64,000 bases of DNA from Rubrolithibacter danxiaensis (GCF_047272945.1 NZ_JBKOPS010000011.1:45652-109651), one strand, 5' to 3'; shown: positions 16,828 through 26,114, counted from the stretch's first letter. Made by a program: numbers and translations. The notes: generated by a model from the letters alone, not told the origin.

Positions 16828-18069
16828 TTAAGCTACTGCAACATTCTGCTCTTTGTAGTGACCTTTTTTCAATTTCTCTCCTACTTCCGAGAAAGCTTTC
16901 AAGGTACGTTCCACATCTTCTAATGTATGGGCCGCAGTAGGTATAATCCGTAGTTCCATTAATCCCTTTGGGATAACCGGATAAACTACAATGGAACAGA
17001 AAATACCATAATTTTCCCGCAAATCCATGGTAATGGCAGTTGCTTCAGAAAGCTCTCCTTTTAAGAATACCGGAGTCACCATTGTATTCGTTATACCCAA
17101 ATCAAAACCACGTTCTCTTAATCCGTTTTGTAAAGTAGTAGCTATTTCCCAAAGTTTTTCACGCAGTTCGGGTTTGTTCTTTAAAAGTTCCAGGCGTTTA
17201 CGCAAACCCATAACCATTGGCATCGGCAATGATTTCGCAAAAGTTTGGGAGCGCATGTTGTAGCGCAGGTAATTGGTAATATCTTCTGTAGAAGCTACGA
17301 AGGCGCCTATTCCAGCCATTGATTTTGCAAATGTTCCGAAGTATACATCGATTCCTTCAATACAATCCTGCGCTTCATGAGTACCGGCTCCTGTTTTGCC
17401 CATTGTACCGAAACCATGCGCATCATCAATAAGCAAGCGAAATTTAAAGTCCTTTTTCAGATCAACAATTTCTTTTAGTTTTCCCTGAGCACCTGACATT
17501 CCGAATACGCCTTCCGTTATAAGAAGAATACCACCTCCGGTTTGCTCAGCAAGCCTTGTAGCCCGCTCCAGCTGTTTCCGGCAGCTTTCAATATCGTTAT
17601 GCTGATAAACAAATCTTTTCCCCATGTGTAATCTTACACCGTCAATAATACAGGCGTGAGATTCGGCATCGTAAACAATTACGTCATTACGGTCAACAAG
17701 AGTATCAATAATAGATACCATTCCCTGATATCCATAATTTAATAAAAAAGCATCCTGCTTGCCAACAAATTCAGCGAGGTCTTTTTCAAGCGCTTCGTGT
17801 TGGTTGGAATTACCAGACATCATACGTGCGCCCATCGGATAGGCAAGGCCATATTCGGCCGCAGCTTTCGCATCAGCTTCACGTACTTCCGGATGATTAG
17901 CTAACCCCAGGTAATTATTTAAGCTCCACACCAGGTGATCTTTTCCCCGAAATTTCATATGAGGAGCAATTTCTCCTTCAAGTTTAGGAAAAGAAAAATA
18001 ACCATGAGACCACTTCAGGTGCTGACCGAGCGGACCCATGTTTTTCGAAATCTTATCAAATAAATCCAA
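16828..18069 (-). CDS. Alpha-oxoamine synthase family PLP enzyme (serine palmitoyltransferase / KBL / cysteate acyltransferase type)
   Basis: A 413-residue fold-type I PLP enzyme. The family joins an acyl-CoA or acyl-ACP to an amino acid with decarboxylation. Visible sites are SLNNYLGLANHP, the histidine in DAESHACIIDG, LLIDDAHGFGTMGKTG, and the PLP lysine in TFAKSMAGIG. Bacteroidota carry several paralogues: serine palmitoyltransferase (sphingolipids), cysteate acyltransferase (sulfonolipids, linked to gliding in Flavobacterium), 2-amino-3-ketobutyrate CoA ligase, and BioF. No biotin or threonine genes are nearby, so a lipid role is more likely, but the exact reaction is open. It is downstream of ftsZ and separated from it by a terminator. 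Confidence 0.85.
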   Translation of the reverse strand: MDLFDKISKNMGPLGQHLKWSHGYFSFPKLEGEIAPHMKFRGKDHLVWSLNNYLGLANHPEVREADAKAAAEYGLAYPMGARMMSGNSNQHEALEKDLAEFVGKQDAFLLNYGYQGMVSIIDTLVDRNDVIVYDAESHACIIDGVRLHMGKRFVYQHNDIESCRKQLERATRLAEQTGGGILLITEGVFGMSGAQGKLKEIVDLKKDFKFRLLIDDAHGFGTMGKTGAGTHEAQDCIEGIDVYFGTFAKSMAGIGAFVASTEDITNYLRYNMRSQTFAKSLPMPMVMGLRKRLELLKNKPELREKLWEIATTLQNGLRERGFDLGITNTMVTPVFLKGELSEATAITMDLRENYGIFCSIVVYPVIPKGLMELRIIPTAAHTLEDVERTLKAFSEVGEKLKKGHYKEQNVAVA

Positions 18070-18180
18070 TGATATTATGTTTAAAGATGAATAAATTTAA
18101 AATTCCAAATTTAGGGCTTATAGCGCTGAATTTCAATTTAATCTTGAACAAGTATTAATATTAAATTCAATAAATAAAAA

Positions 18181-18209
18181 AAAGCCTTTATGAAAGTCAT
18201 AAAGGCTTT
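18181..18209 (-). terminator. Terminator at the end of the dcw cluster, after ftsZ
   Basis: A 13-base perfect inverted repeat (18181-18193 and 18197-18209) with a 3-base loop is followed on the minus strand by a T-rich tract (18173-18180). It begins 18 bases past the ftsZ stop and should end the division-cluster transcript. Confidence 0.85.
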
Positions 18210-18226
18210 AAATAATGAGATGTGTG

Positions 18227-19858
18227 CTAATCTACATTATCATGCAAAAAGGAATTATTAGGTCTTATTTCAGTAACTCCGTCTTCATTAGACAACGTAA
18301 ATCTTGACACCTGCGATTCTGAAGAATGTGGAACCTGCTGCAAAGCCATTTGTTTTCTTTTATATGCGGGCTCATTTTCAAGTTCCTGAAGGCCGTTAGC
18401 GGTGCGCAGCTTCATGCTCAGATCCTTTAATCTAAGGATTCGTTCTTTTGATTTACGTAACTGTTCTTCAATAGACTCGTTCGTTTTATTCTCATCCGGA
18501 TTATAAACCTCAGCTGCTGGTTCAGGTTCTTTTTCAGGTTCTGGTTTAGCAGGTAGTTCTGGTTGATAAACAGTTTCGGATTCAGTAAGGCGCATTTCAA
18601 ACTCGAAAGAAGGTTCGTCCTGCTTCGGTTCCTCTTCTGTTAAACTGTGCTTAATAATTGGAGCTTCCGGTTGTTTTTTATCTTCCTGTTTAGCAAAAAA
18701 TCCTGCAAACAGGTCGGGTTGTACTTCTTTTGCTTCTACAGTCTTTGTCTCTTTTAATACCGGTTCTGTTACTTCAGGAGCAGCAAGGGGTTCAGGTTCG
18801 ATAAATGAGTTAATTACATTTACCGGCTTTACCAATGGGGCATTATCTGGAGTTAGAACAGATACTTTCTTCTGATGTGTTTTCTCTACTGCACGTTCTT
18901 CCTGAGTTTGGAAACCAGTAGCAATAATGGTAACAGAAATTTTTTCTCCAAGTGTTTCATCAATGCAGTTACCCCATATGAGGTCTGCTGCCAAACCCGC
19001 TTCTTCCTGGATATAGTCGGTAATGATACTTACCTCATCCATAGAAACCTCTTTTGATCCTGAGCTAATATTTAAAAGGATATAACGTGCACCTTCAATT
19101 TCATTATCTTTTAATAGTGGCGATGCCAAAGCACCTTCCACAGCTCTTAAAGCACGGCTTTCGCCTTCTGCAGCGTAACTTCCCATTATGGCAACCCCGC
19201 TGTCCTGCATTACAGTACGTACGTCTTTAAAATCAACGTTTATATATCCAGGAATTGTAATTATTTCGGCAATTCCCTTGGCGGCAGTAGTTAAAATATT
19301 ATCAGCCTGAGCGAAAGCAGCACTTAAAGTCAGGTTTCCGAATATTTCTCTTAAACGATCATTTGAAATAACCAGGTAAGAATCAACATATTTTCTCAGT
19401 TCATCCAAACCTTCTCCGGCCTGCATTTTACGGCGTTTACCTTCAAAAGAAAAAGGAGTTGTAACAATTCCAACTGTCAAAATATCAAGTTCTTTTGCCG
19501 CTTTTGCAATAATCGGACTCGCACCGGTACCAGTACCTCCACCCATTCCGGCTGTTATAAAAAGCATCTTGGTATTTGTACCGAGCATTTCCTTTATATC
19601 ATCGATATTTTCAATAGCTGAATTTTTTCCTACTTCGGGGATAGATCCTGCTCCCATACCTTCAGTAAGACTGGCACCCAATTGTACTTTATTCGGAATC
19701 GGGCTAAGCTCTAATGCCTGTGCATCAGTATTGCAAATAATGAAATCCACACCTGTAATTCCCTGCTTGTACATGTGATTAACTGCATTACCGCCGCCAC
19801 CACCAACGCCTATCACTTTAATGATCGACGATTTTTCTTTTAACATTTCAAACTGCAT
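18227..19858 (-). CDS. ftsZ: Cell division protein FtsZ with long C-terminal linker
   Basis: Tubulin-like GTPase that forms the division ring. The GTP-binding motif GMGGGTGTGASPI and the N-terminal IKVIGVGGGGGNAVNHM are intact; the catalytic T7-loop sequence NVDFKDVRTVM is visible. At 543 residues it is much longer than the E. coli protein: after the globular core (about 325 residues) comes a Pro/Glu/Lys-rich linker of about 200 residues, ending in NNSFLHDNVD, presumably the conserved tail that binds FtsA. The linker looks disordered. It is the last dcw gene, 125 bases downstream of ftsA. Confidence 0.97.
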   Translation of the reverse strand: MQFEMLKEKSSIIKVIGVGGGGGNAVNHMYKQGITGVDFIICNTDAQALELSPIPNKVQLGASLTEGMGAGSIPEVGKNSAIENIDDIKEMLGTNTKMLFITAGMGGGTGTGASPIIAKAAKELDILTVGIVTTPFSFEGKRRKMQAGEGLDELRKYVDSYLVISNDRLREIFGNLTLSAAFAQADNILTTAAKGIAEIITIPGYINVDFKDVRTVMQDSGVAIMGSYAAEGESRALRAVEGALASPLLKDNEIEGARYILLNISSGSKEVSMDEVSIITDYIQEEAGLAADLIWGNCIDETLGEKISVTIIATGFQTQEERAVEKTHQKKVSVLTPDNAPLVKPVNVINSFIEPEPLAAPEVTEPVLKETKTVEAKEVQPDLFAGFFAKQEDKKQPEAPIIKHSLTEEEPKQDEPSFEFEMRLTESETVYQPELPAKPEPEKEPEPAAEVYNPDENKTNESIEEQLRKSKERILRLKDLSMKLRTANGLQELENEPAYKRKQMALQQVPHSSESQVSRFTLSNEDGVTEIRPNNSFLHDNVD

Positions 19859-19936
19859 ATCGCTTATTTTCAGGTAAATAAATTTTGTACTTTTACATGC
19901 GTTCCTGATGTAATATTAAAAAATTTTACACAGGCG

Positions 19937-19985
19937 TTTTCCACAATTGTTAATTTTGTTGAAAACTTCCAAATTGTTGAAAACT
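19937..19985. repeat. Direct repeats and DnaA-box-like motif between ftsA and ftsZ
   Basis: TTGTTGAAAACT occurs twice on the plus strand (19956-19967 and 19974-19985, an 18-base pitch), next to TTTTCCACA (19937-19945), one mismatch from the DnaA box TTATCCACA. The repeat overlaps the ftsA stop. It could be an ftsZ-proximal regulatory site; no promoter box is clear. Confidence 0.4.
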
Positions 19986-21336
19986 ACTTAATATAGTCTT
20001 CATCCTTGATGTCATCCTTAATAAATTTAGCTCCCGTTTGAAGCAATTTATCAAATAAACCAAACGATTTTTTTGACTTCTCAACCGGCTGTGTTTTCTC
20101 AGCAACCCGTCCTTTGTGATTAGCCAACTCCAGAATTTCTTCTGTTTTCTGGATTCCTTTTATCAGCAGTCCGATACCTGTTGCAAACATCGGACTCTTC
20201 AGGTCGTCGTACACATTTTTTGGCAAAACTTCATTTTTTGCAAGGTGTTCATTGGGATAGCCTACGCGGCAATCAAGCCCTGTAACATACTCTACCAACT
20301 GAGACAAATGCTTCAATTGAGCACCACCTCCGGTGATTACAATTCCGGCAATAAGTTTCTTTTCGTAACCGGACGATTTTATCTCATAATATACGTGTTC
20401 GATTATTTCTTCCATACGTGCCTGAATTACGTAGGCCAGGTTTTTAACGGAAATCTCTTTCGGCTCACGTCCCCTTAAACCAGGAACACTGATAATTTCG
20501 TTATCCTTATTCTCTTCTGCCAAAGCAGATCCAAACCGCGTTTTTAATAATTCTGCCTGGTTACGCATAACCGAACAACCTTCGCGGATATCTTCAGTAA
20601 TACTATTTCCACCAAAAGGAATAACGGCGGTATGACGAATAATTCCTTCGTGAAAAATGGCAATATCAGTAGTGCCGCCACCAATATCTACCAATACAAC
20701 ACCCGCTTCTTTTTCTTCTTCACTTAAAACAGATTCGGATGACGCAAGGGGCTCCAGGATAAGTTCCTGCGTTTCAAGGCCCGCATTAGTTACGCATTTC
20801 AGGATATTTTTAACGGCACTTACGTGGCCAGAGATAATATGGAAGTTCGCTTCGAGCCGAACTCCGGCCATCCCTATCGGATCTTTTATCCCGGGTTCAT
20901 TATCTACCGTAAATTCTTGCGGAAGCACATGTATAATTTCTTCGCCCGGAGGCATTAACAGTTTAAACATATCTTCGATAAGTTTATCGATATCTTTACG
21001 CTGAATCTCGTTTTGAAGATCTTTTCTTGTTAAAATACCCCGGTGCTGCAGACTTTTGATATGCTGTCCTGCAATTCCGACGTTTACGATCTTAACGTCC
21101 ACATTAGATTGTGCGCTTGCTTCGTCAACAGACTGTACAATACCCTGGACTGTTTTCTGAATATTTGAAACTACACCGCGTGTAACACCTGCAGATTCGG
21201 CTTTGCCGATGCCAAGAATTTCGATTTTACCATGGGCACTGCGGCGACCAACAGTTACACATATCTTGGTAGTTCCTATGTCTAAGCCAACAACAATAGG
21301 AGAACTTTTTGCTTGAGTTGAAGAACTTTTTTCCAT
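19984..21336 (-). CDS. ftsA: Cell division protein FtsA
   Basis: Actin-like ATPase that ties FtsZ to the membrane. The 450-residue protein has the phosphate-1 motif VVGLDIGTTKICVTVG, the inserted 1C subdomain, phosphate-2 VVLVDIGGGTTDIAIF and an adenosine motif VITGGGAQL. The C-terminal KSKKSFGLFDKLLQTGAKFIKDD is probably the membrane-targeting amphipathic helix, extended by a short acidic tail. It begins 2 bases after ftsQ ends. Confidence 0.97.
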   Translation of the reverse strand: MEKSSSTQAKSSPIVVGLDIGTTKICVTVGRRSAHGKIEILGIGKAESAGVTRGVVSNIQKTVQGIVQSVDEASAQSNVDVKIVNVGIAGQHIKSLQHRGILTRKDLQNEIQRKDIDKLIEDMFKLLMPPGEEIIHVLPQEFTVDNEPGIKDPIGMAGVRLEANFHIISGHVSAVKNILKCVTNAGLETQELILEPLASSESVLSEEEKEAGVVLVDIGGGTTDIAIFHEGIIRHTAVIPFGGNSITEDIREGCSVMRNQAELLKTRFGSALAEENKDNEIISVPGLRGREPKEISVKNLAYVIQARMEEIIEHVYYEIKSSGYEKKLIAGIVITGGGAQLKHLSQLVEYVTGLDCRVGYPNEHLAKNEVLPKNVYDDLKSPMFATGIGLLIKGIQKTEEILELANHKGRVAEKTQPVEKSKKSFGLFDKLLQTGAKFIKDDIKDEDYIK

Positions 21337-21338
21337 AA

Positions 21339-22214
21339 CTAATGCGTTATTATTTTACTTGTATCCTGAATATCATTAATTGAATCGGGACTTCCTGTCA
21401 CAGAAGTATCCGCTAACTTTTCTTTTTCGAGTTCTGTTGAATCTGCCTTTTCGCATACAACCTGATTGTAATATTTAATATTGATAGTTTTATATGCATC
21501 CCAGCCAACTTTCGGCAATGCCTTTTTATAAAACACCAACAGGTTTCTAAACTTGGTTTGCAACGAATCGGCATTTCCCAGAATAATCTTGTGATTTCCT
21601 ACCCGCGGAACCATTTCAATTTCATTTTGCTGATTAACGTATAACTGCTCAATCTGGTCGCGCCATAAAGAATCCTGCTCTATAAAGGAAGCGGTTTTGA
21701 AAAGATCACGGGCCATTTGCGTTTTCAATGTATCAACCTTATTAGTAAAGCCCTCCAGAACGAAGCCGTTTGCTGCAAGTACCCTTGCTGTAAAATTCGA
21801 TGAAGTTGGAATCTTATACCCGTCACGGTCGATATAAAAATCCTGGTTGGTTAAATTCAAAACACGCAATATTGGCTCCCGCTGGTTTACCAATACAGTT
21901 ATCACTCCATCCATATCGGTAAAAACCCGTGCGGTGCGGATAAATGGATTTGCCCGAAGCGCTGTTTCAAGTTCCTGGATATTAATACGATTTAAAACCC
22001 GCCCCTTTAATGGGCCCTGGGTTTTATAAAGGATATTATCAACCTCTGTGCGTTCGATGAAATTATAAGTTCCCGGTATTATTATCCGAACCTCTTTGCA
22101 TCTGGCATCACCCTTCTTTACTTCTATAAAACTCATCAGCACACCCAGCCCGCTCAGGCTTAAGAGCCAGATAAAACTAATTAAAACTCGTTTCCAGTTA
22201 ATCCTTTTAAGCAT
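21339..22214 (-). CDS. ftsQ: Cell division protein FtsQ
   Basis: A bitopic divisome protein of 291 residues: short cytoplasmic N-terminus, one membrane helix (about residues 10-28, VLISFIWLLSLSGLGVLMSF), then a POTRA-type domain and beta domain (EVDNILYKTQGPLKGRVLNRINIQELETALRANPFIRTARVF). Sequence conservation in FtsQ is low, so the call depends on domain layout and position between murC and ftsA. It overlaps murC by 8 bases. The C-terminal tail is Ser/Asp-rich. Confidence 0.92.
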   Translation of the reverse strand: MLKRINWKRVLISFIWLLSLSGLGVLMSFIEVKKGDARCKEVRIIIPGTYNFIERTEVDNILYKTQGPLKGRVLNRINIQELETALRANPFIRTARVFTDMDGVITVLVNQREPILRVLNLTNQDFYIDRDGYKIPTSSNFTARVLAANGFVLEGFTNKVDTLKTQMARDLFKTASFIEQDSLWRDQIEQLYVNQQNEIEMVPRVGNHKIILGNADSLQTKFRNLLVFYKKALPKVGWDAYKTINIKYYNQVVCEKADSTELEKEKLADTSVTGSPDSINDIQDTSKIITH

Positions 22215-23562
22215 GGCTCAACACATTTTTTAAAGGTTCAACCAGGGCATCTATATCGCCTGCACCTACGGTTAAAAGCAGTTCGGGCTGATTTTTTTTA
22301 ACAAATGCAATTACCTCTTCTTTAGTGCATTGTTTATAAGATGAACGATCCATCTTTTCGAGGATAATTGCCGAAGAAACACCTGGAAGAGGTAATTCCC
22401 GGGCAGGGTAGATGTCAAGCATCAGCAACTCGTCAGAAAGACTTAAGGCTTCCGCAAATCCTTCTGCAAAATCCCGCGTACGTGTAAATAAATGAGGCTG
22501 AAAAATAGTGGTAAGTTTCCTGTCGGGATAAAGGCTTTTTACAGCAGTAATGCAAGCTCTCAATTCTTCAGGGTGATGCGCATAATCGTCAATATAGATG
22601 CAACGCTCTGTTCTAACTATATATTCAAAACGCCTTTTTACACCCTTAAATGACTCAAGCGCCTCTTTGATCTTTACTGGCGTAATTCCAAGTATAAACG
22701 CAATTTGTGTTGCGGCAACCGCATTTTCTACATTATGCAAACCCGGAATACCTAACTGAATATTTTTAATTTGACCGAGATCAGAATAAAAATCAAAATA
22801 AAAACTACCTCCAGCTATCCGTACATTCTCTGCCCGTACAGTCGCTGTCGGATCTGCAGCGTAGGTTTGTCCTTCGGTTAAAGGCAAGCCCAAATGATAA
22901 AGAAGATTTCCTCCAGGTTTTACCTGTGATGCAAAAAGGCGAAACGATTCGGTTAAATGTCCTTTGTCACCATAAATATCCAGGTGATCGGCATCCATTG
23001 ATGTAATAACAGCAATATCCGGGTGAAGTGTAAGGAAGGAACGGTCATATTCATCGGCTTCAACTACCATCACATTATTATCACCAAACAAAATATTAGA
23101 GTTATAATTTGTTGCAATGCCACCCAAAAATGCAGAGCAATCGTACCCGCTATTTTTTAGAATATGGGCCACCATACTAGATGTTGTCGTTTTTCCGTGA
23201 GTACCGCCAACAGCAATGGTAAACATCCCTTTACTGATAATGCCCAGTACCTCCGACCGTTTCTTCAGCGCAAAGTCTTTATCGCGGAAAAAATTAAGAA
23301 TCTGTGAATCTTTCGGAATAGCCGGCGTATATATAATTAATGTAGCATCAGAATTTGCAAGAAAAGCAGCCGGAACAGAAGAAACTGCATCTGTATAAAT
23401 AACTTCAATCCCTTCCTCGATCAAGCTGGCAGTCAAAGGAGTTGGAGTACGGTCATAACCACAAACAAGACAGCCGCGTTTGTTAAAATAACGTGCAAGT
23501 CCACTCATCCCAATCCCCCCGATTCCTATCAGATAAACCTGTTTGATATTGTTAAGTTCCAT
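22207..23562 (-). CDS. murC: UDP-N-acetylmuramate-L-alanine ligase
   Basis: Adds L-alanine to UDP-MurNAc, the first amino acid of the peptidoglycan stem. The 451-residue Mur ligase shows the N-terminal Rossmann motif IGIGGIGMSGLARYF, the ATP loop AVGGTHGKTTTSSMV (about residues 117-131), VVEADEYDRSFL, and the C-terminal DDYAHHPEEL. Cytosolic. A 152-base purine-rich (coding-strand) gap separates it from murG. Confidence 0.97.
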   Translation of the reverse strand: MELNNIKQVYLIGIGGIGMSGLARYFNKRGCLVCGYDRTPTPLTASLIEEGIEVIYTDAVSSVPAAFLANSDATLIIYTPAIPKDSQILNFFRDKDFALKKRSEVLGIISKGMFTIAVGGTHGKTTTSSMVAHILKNSGYDCSAFLGGIATNYNSNILFGDNNVMVVEADEYDRSFLTLHPDIAVITSMDADHLDIYGDKGHLTESFRLFASQVKPGGNLLYHLGLPLTEGQTYAADPTATVRAENVRIAGGSFYFDFYSDLGQIKNIQLGIPGLHNVENAVAATQIAFILGITPVKIKEALESFKGVKRRFEYIVRTERCIYIDDYAHHPEELRACITAVKSLYPDRKLTTIFQPHLFTRTRDFAEGFAEALSLSDELLMLDIYPARELPLPGVSSAIILEKMDRSSYKQCTKEEVIAFVKKNQPELLLTVGAGDIDALVEPLKNVLSHA

Positions 23563-23714
23563 GTTCTTTTTGAGGTGAAAGGTAAAAGGTGAAAGCCCTT
23601 GTAGTGCTTTTTGTTCCTTTAACTTCCACTTTATTTCTTTTAGATTTTTGTTTTACTTTTTCTGGTTTTTGCTTTCTTCTTTATCTTTATCCTTGCCCTT
23701 TTTACTGCATCCCT
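23563..23714. repeat. Low-complexity purine/pyrimidine tract between murG and murC
   Basis: This gap breaks the otherwise tight dcw cluster. It is almost purely purine on the sense (minus) strand, with AAG-type short repeats such as GGTGAAAGGT-AAAAGGTGAAA at 23574-23595 on the plus strand. I see no gene, promoter or terminator in it. Confidence 0.45.
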
Positions 23715-24812
23715 TTAACCTGCAATTCGCAACACTTCCTTTGCTATTATTTCATCTGCATCTTTTAATGCCATTTTTCTGATATTCCTGCCCAGTTCAT
23801 CACATTTTTGCAGGTTCTTAATAAGTGATATGGCTGTCTCAACCAATTCTCTTTCTGCAATACTATCTGCTACCAAAATGGCAGCACCATTATTCACCAG
23901 GGCGATAGCATTTTTTGTTTGATGATCTTCTGCCACATTTGGCGAAGGAACCAATATCACCGGTTTCCCAACAACACATAATTCTGCAATCGTTCCCGCC
24001 CCTGCCCTGGAGACAATTACATCTGCAGCAGCATAAGCTAAATCCATCCTGTTCAAAAACTCGTATACTTTTATTCCCGGAAAACTATTCTCTTCCATTT
24101 CCTGCTGAATGGATTGAAAATAATATTTGCCCGTTTGCCAGATAAGCTGTACGTCTTCATCAACAAGCTTTTCAAGTGAGTGCAGCATACTTTTATTCAG
24201 TGTTCCTGCACCAAGGCTACCCCCGGTTACCAATAGTATCTTTTTTGAGGGTAAAAGGCCGAAGTGCGCAAAGGCCTCCTCCCTTTTACCCTCAATTTGT
24301 ACAGATTCTCTCCGAATCGGATTTCCGGTAAGCATAATCTTCTCTGCCGGAAAAAACTTATCCATCCCTTCGAAAGCAACGCATATTTTCTTAGCCTTCT
24401 TGCTTAACCGTTTATTAGTGATTCCGGCATAAGAATTTTGCTCCTGAATCAGGTAAGGAATATTTAAAATACTTGCAGCATACAATAATGGCCCCGAAGC
24501 ATAACCCCCAACTCCGACAGCCACATTGGGTTTAAAATCCTTTATAATTTTTATCGACTGCATTACACTGCTTAAAATCTTAAATGGAAGCAGGATGTTT
24601 TTCCACAATGCCTTCCGCTGAAACCCCTGAATATCCAGGCCTATTATTCTATATCCCGCTGCCGGAACTTTTTCCATCTCCATTTTCCCTTTCGCTCCCA
24701 CAAAAAGAACTTCTATATTGGGATCAATACGCTTCAATGCATTTGCAATAGCAACAGCGGGGAAGATATGCCCCCCGGTTCCGCCTCCGCTTATGATAAC
24801 CCGTTTTGCCAT
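23715..24812 (-). CDS. murG: UDP-N-acetylglucosamine-(undecaprenyl-PP-MurNAc-pentapeptide) transferase
   Basis: MurG makes lipid II from lipid I at the inner face of the membrane. The 365-residue GT28 protein has both glycine-rich loops: SGGGTGGHIFPAVAIA near the N-terminus and VTGGSLGAGTLNKSML near residue 195, and the donor site RAGAGTIAELCVVGKPVILVPSP. Position between ftsW and murC is the standard dcw order. Confidence 0.97.
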   Translation of the reverse strand: MAKRVIISGGGTGGHIFPAVAIANALKRIDPNIEVLFVGAKGKMEMEKVPAAGYRIIGLDIQGFQRKALWKNILLPFKILSSVMQSIKIIKDFKPNVAVGVGGYASGPLLYAASILNIPYLIQEQNSYAGITNKRLSKKAKKICVAFEGMDKFFPAEKIMLTGNPIRRESVQIEGKREEAFAHFGLLPSKKILLVTGGSLGAGTLNKSMLHSLEKLVDEDVQLIWQTGKYYFQSIQQEMEENSFPGIKVYEFLNRMDLAYAAADVIVSRAGAGTIAELCVVGKPVILVPSPNVAEDHQTKNAIALVNNGAAILVADSIAERELVETAISLIKNLQKCDELGRNIRKMALKDADEIIAKEVLRIAG

Positions 24813-24855
24813 AACTTACTTTGCTATTTACTTATCTGCCTATCCTCATATCTTT

Positions 24856-26040
24856 TTATCCCATTGCAGGAATTTCACCTACAATTACTTTTTCATTTGT
24901 ATTGCCTCCTGTAGCTTCCTTCGCTTTTTTCTCCTCAATATCTCTGCTTACGCTTAAAATTATTCCAAAAGCTACACTGGTAAATAATATGGATGTACCG
25001 CCCATACTAACCAATGGAAGCGGAACACCCGTAACCGGTCCTAATCCAACTGCTACCGCCATATTTGCAAAAGCTTGTATAGTTAAACTGAAACTTAAGC
25101 CTGCCGCAAGCAAAGCACCGAAAGCTTTGGGGCTGTGTGTAACAATAAGAATGCAGCGATAAAGAAATATGAGGTAAATTATAACCAGCACTACTCCCCC
25201 TATTAACCCGTATTCTTCAATAATTAAAGCATATACAAAATCAGAATAAGGATGCGGAAGGAAATTACGCTGTGTGCTGTTACCCGGCCCTTTTCCAAAA
25301 ACCCCTCCAGTTGCAATGGCAATTTTCGACTGGTTGGACTGAAAAGATTTATCCGGATCGGCTTTTTCTGGATGCATAAATGCATCTATCCGCGAAATAT
25401 ATGTTTGTCGTCTGGGGCCTAAAAATATCACACCTGTCAAAAGGATAGTTCCTCCCAGGCAAACAATCAAAATTTGTTTGATGCTGATACGACCGATAAT
25501 AAGCAATAAAATACTTACTCCGAAAAGCATTAAAGCGGTAGAAAGATTAGCTAAGGCGATAAGAATAAATACCGCACAAACAGAACCCATAATTGGTAAA
25601 AATGCCCGTTTTACGTCTTTTATATTTTCCTGTTTTCGTGTCAGTGTGCGGGCAAGAAAAGTAATCAAGGCCAGTTTTGCCAAATCGGAAGTCTGAAAAG
25701 TTTGATTGATAACAGGAATAGTCACCCAACGGCTTGCATCATTTACCGTATTCCCAAAAACGAGTGTGTATAATAACAGTGGAATAGTTATTATCATTAA
25801 CACTTTAGAAATACCCGCATAGTAGCGATAATCAAGCAAATGAGAAAAATACATCAGCCCTAAGCCTCCAACTATCATTACGAGGTGCTTTATCAGAAAT
25901 TGCTCTGTTCCTACTCCTTTTTTATATGCAAGCGTACCCGTTGAACTGTAAATAGCCAGCAATGACCACACAGAAAGCAGGATCACGATCAGCCAGATCC
26001 AACGATCACCTTTTGTTTTATTGAGTATTCTGTTTATCAT
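24856..26040 (-). CDS. ftsW: Lipid II polymerase / cell division protein FtsW
   Basis: SEDS-family glycosyltransferase with about ten membrane segments. The 394-residue protein contains the SEDS signature regions SRWVTIPVINQTFQTSDLAKLALITFLA, DFVYALIIEEYGLIGG and the C-terminal VGLGPVTGVPLPLVSMGGTS. FtsW polymerises septal glycan with its partner FtsI, encoded upstream in this cluster. RodA is the alternative SEDS member, but the dcw position supports FtsW. Confidence 0.95.
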   Translation of the reverse strand: MINRILNKTKGDRWIWLIVILLSVWSLLAIYSSTGTLAYKKGVGTEQFLIKHLVMIVGGLGLMYFSHLLDYRYYAGISKVLMIITIPLLLYTLVFGNTVNDASRWVTIPVINQTFQTSDLAKLALITFLARTLTRKQENIKDVKRAFLPIMGSVCAVFILIALANLSTALMLFGVSILLLIIGRISIKQILIVCLGGTILLTGVIFLGPRRQTYISRIDAFMHPEKADPDKSFQSNQSKIAIATGGVFGKGPGNSTQRNFLPHPYSDFVYALIIEEYGLIGGVVLVIIYLIFLYRCILIVTHSPKAFGALLAAGLSFSLTIQAFANMAVAVGLGPVTGVPLPLVSMGGTSILFTSVAFGIILSVSRDIEEKKAKEATGGNTNEKVIVGEIPAMG

Positions 26041-26043
26041 TGA

Positions 26044-26071
26044 GTTTTACGTTGTAAGTTTTACGTTGTAA
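26044..26071. repeat. 14-base tandem duplication between ftsW and murD
   Basis: GTTTTACGTTGTAA is present twice in direct tandem, followed by a third, degenerate copy (GTCTTAAGTG). It fills most of the 74-base gap. No gene or clear regulatory role is visible. Confidence 0.55.
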
Positions 26072-26114
26072 GTCTTAAGTGCCATATTAAAGTGTACAGC
26101 TTAAAATTTACCGT

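Noticed and set aside
23563..23714. Promoter for murC or a small gene in the murG-murC gap
   Set aside because: No TAnnTTTG box, no frame of useful length; only short purine repeats were seen.
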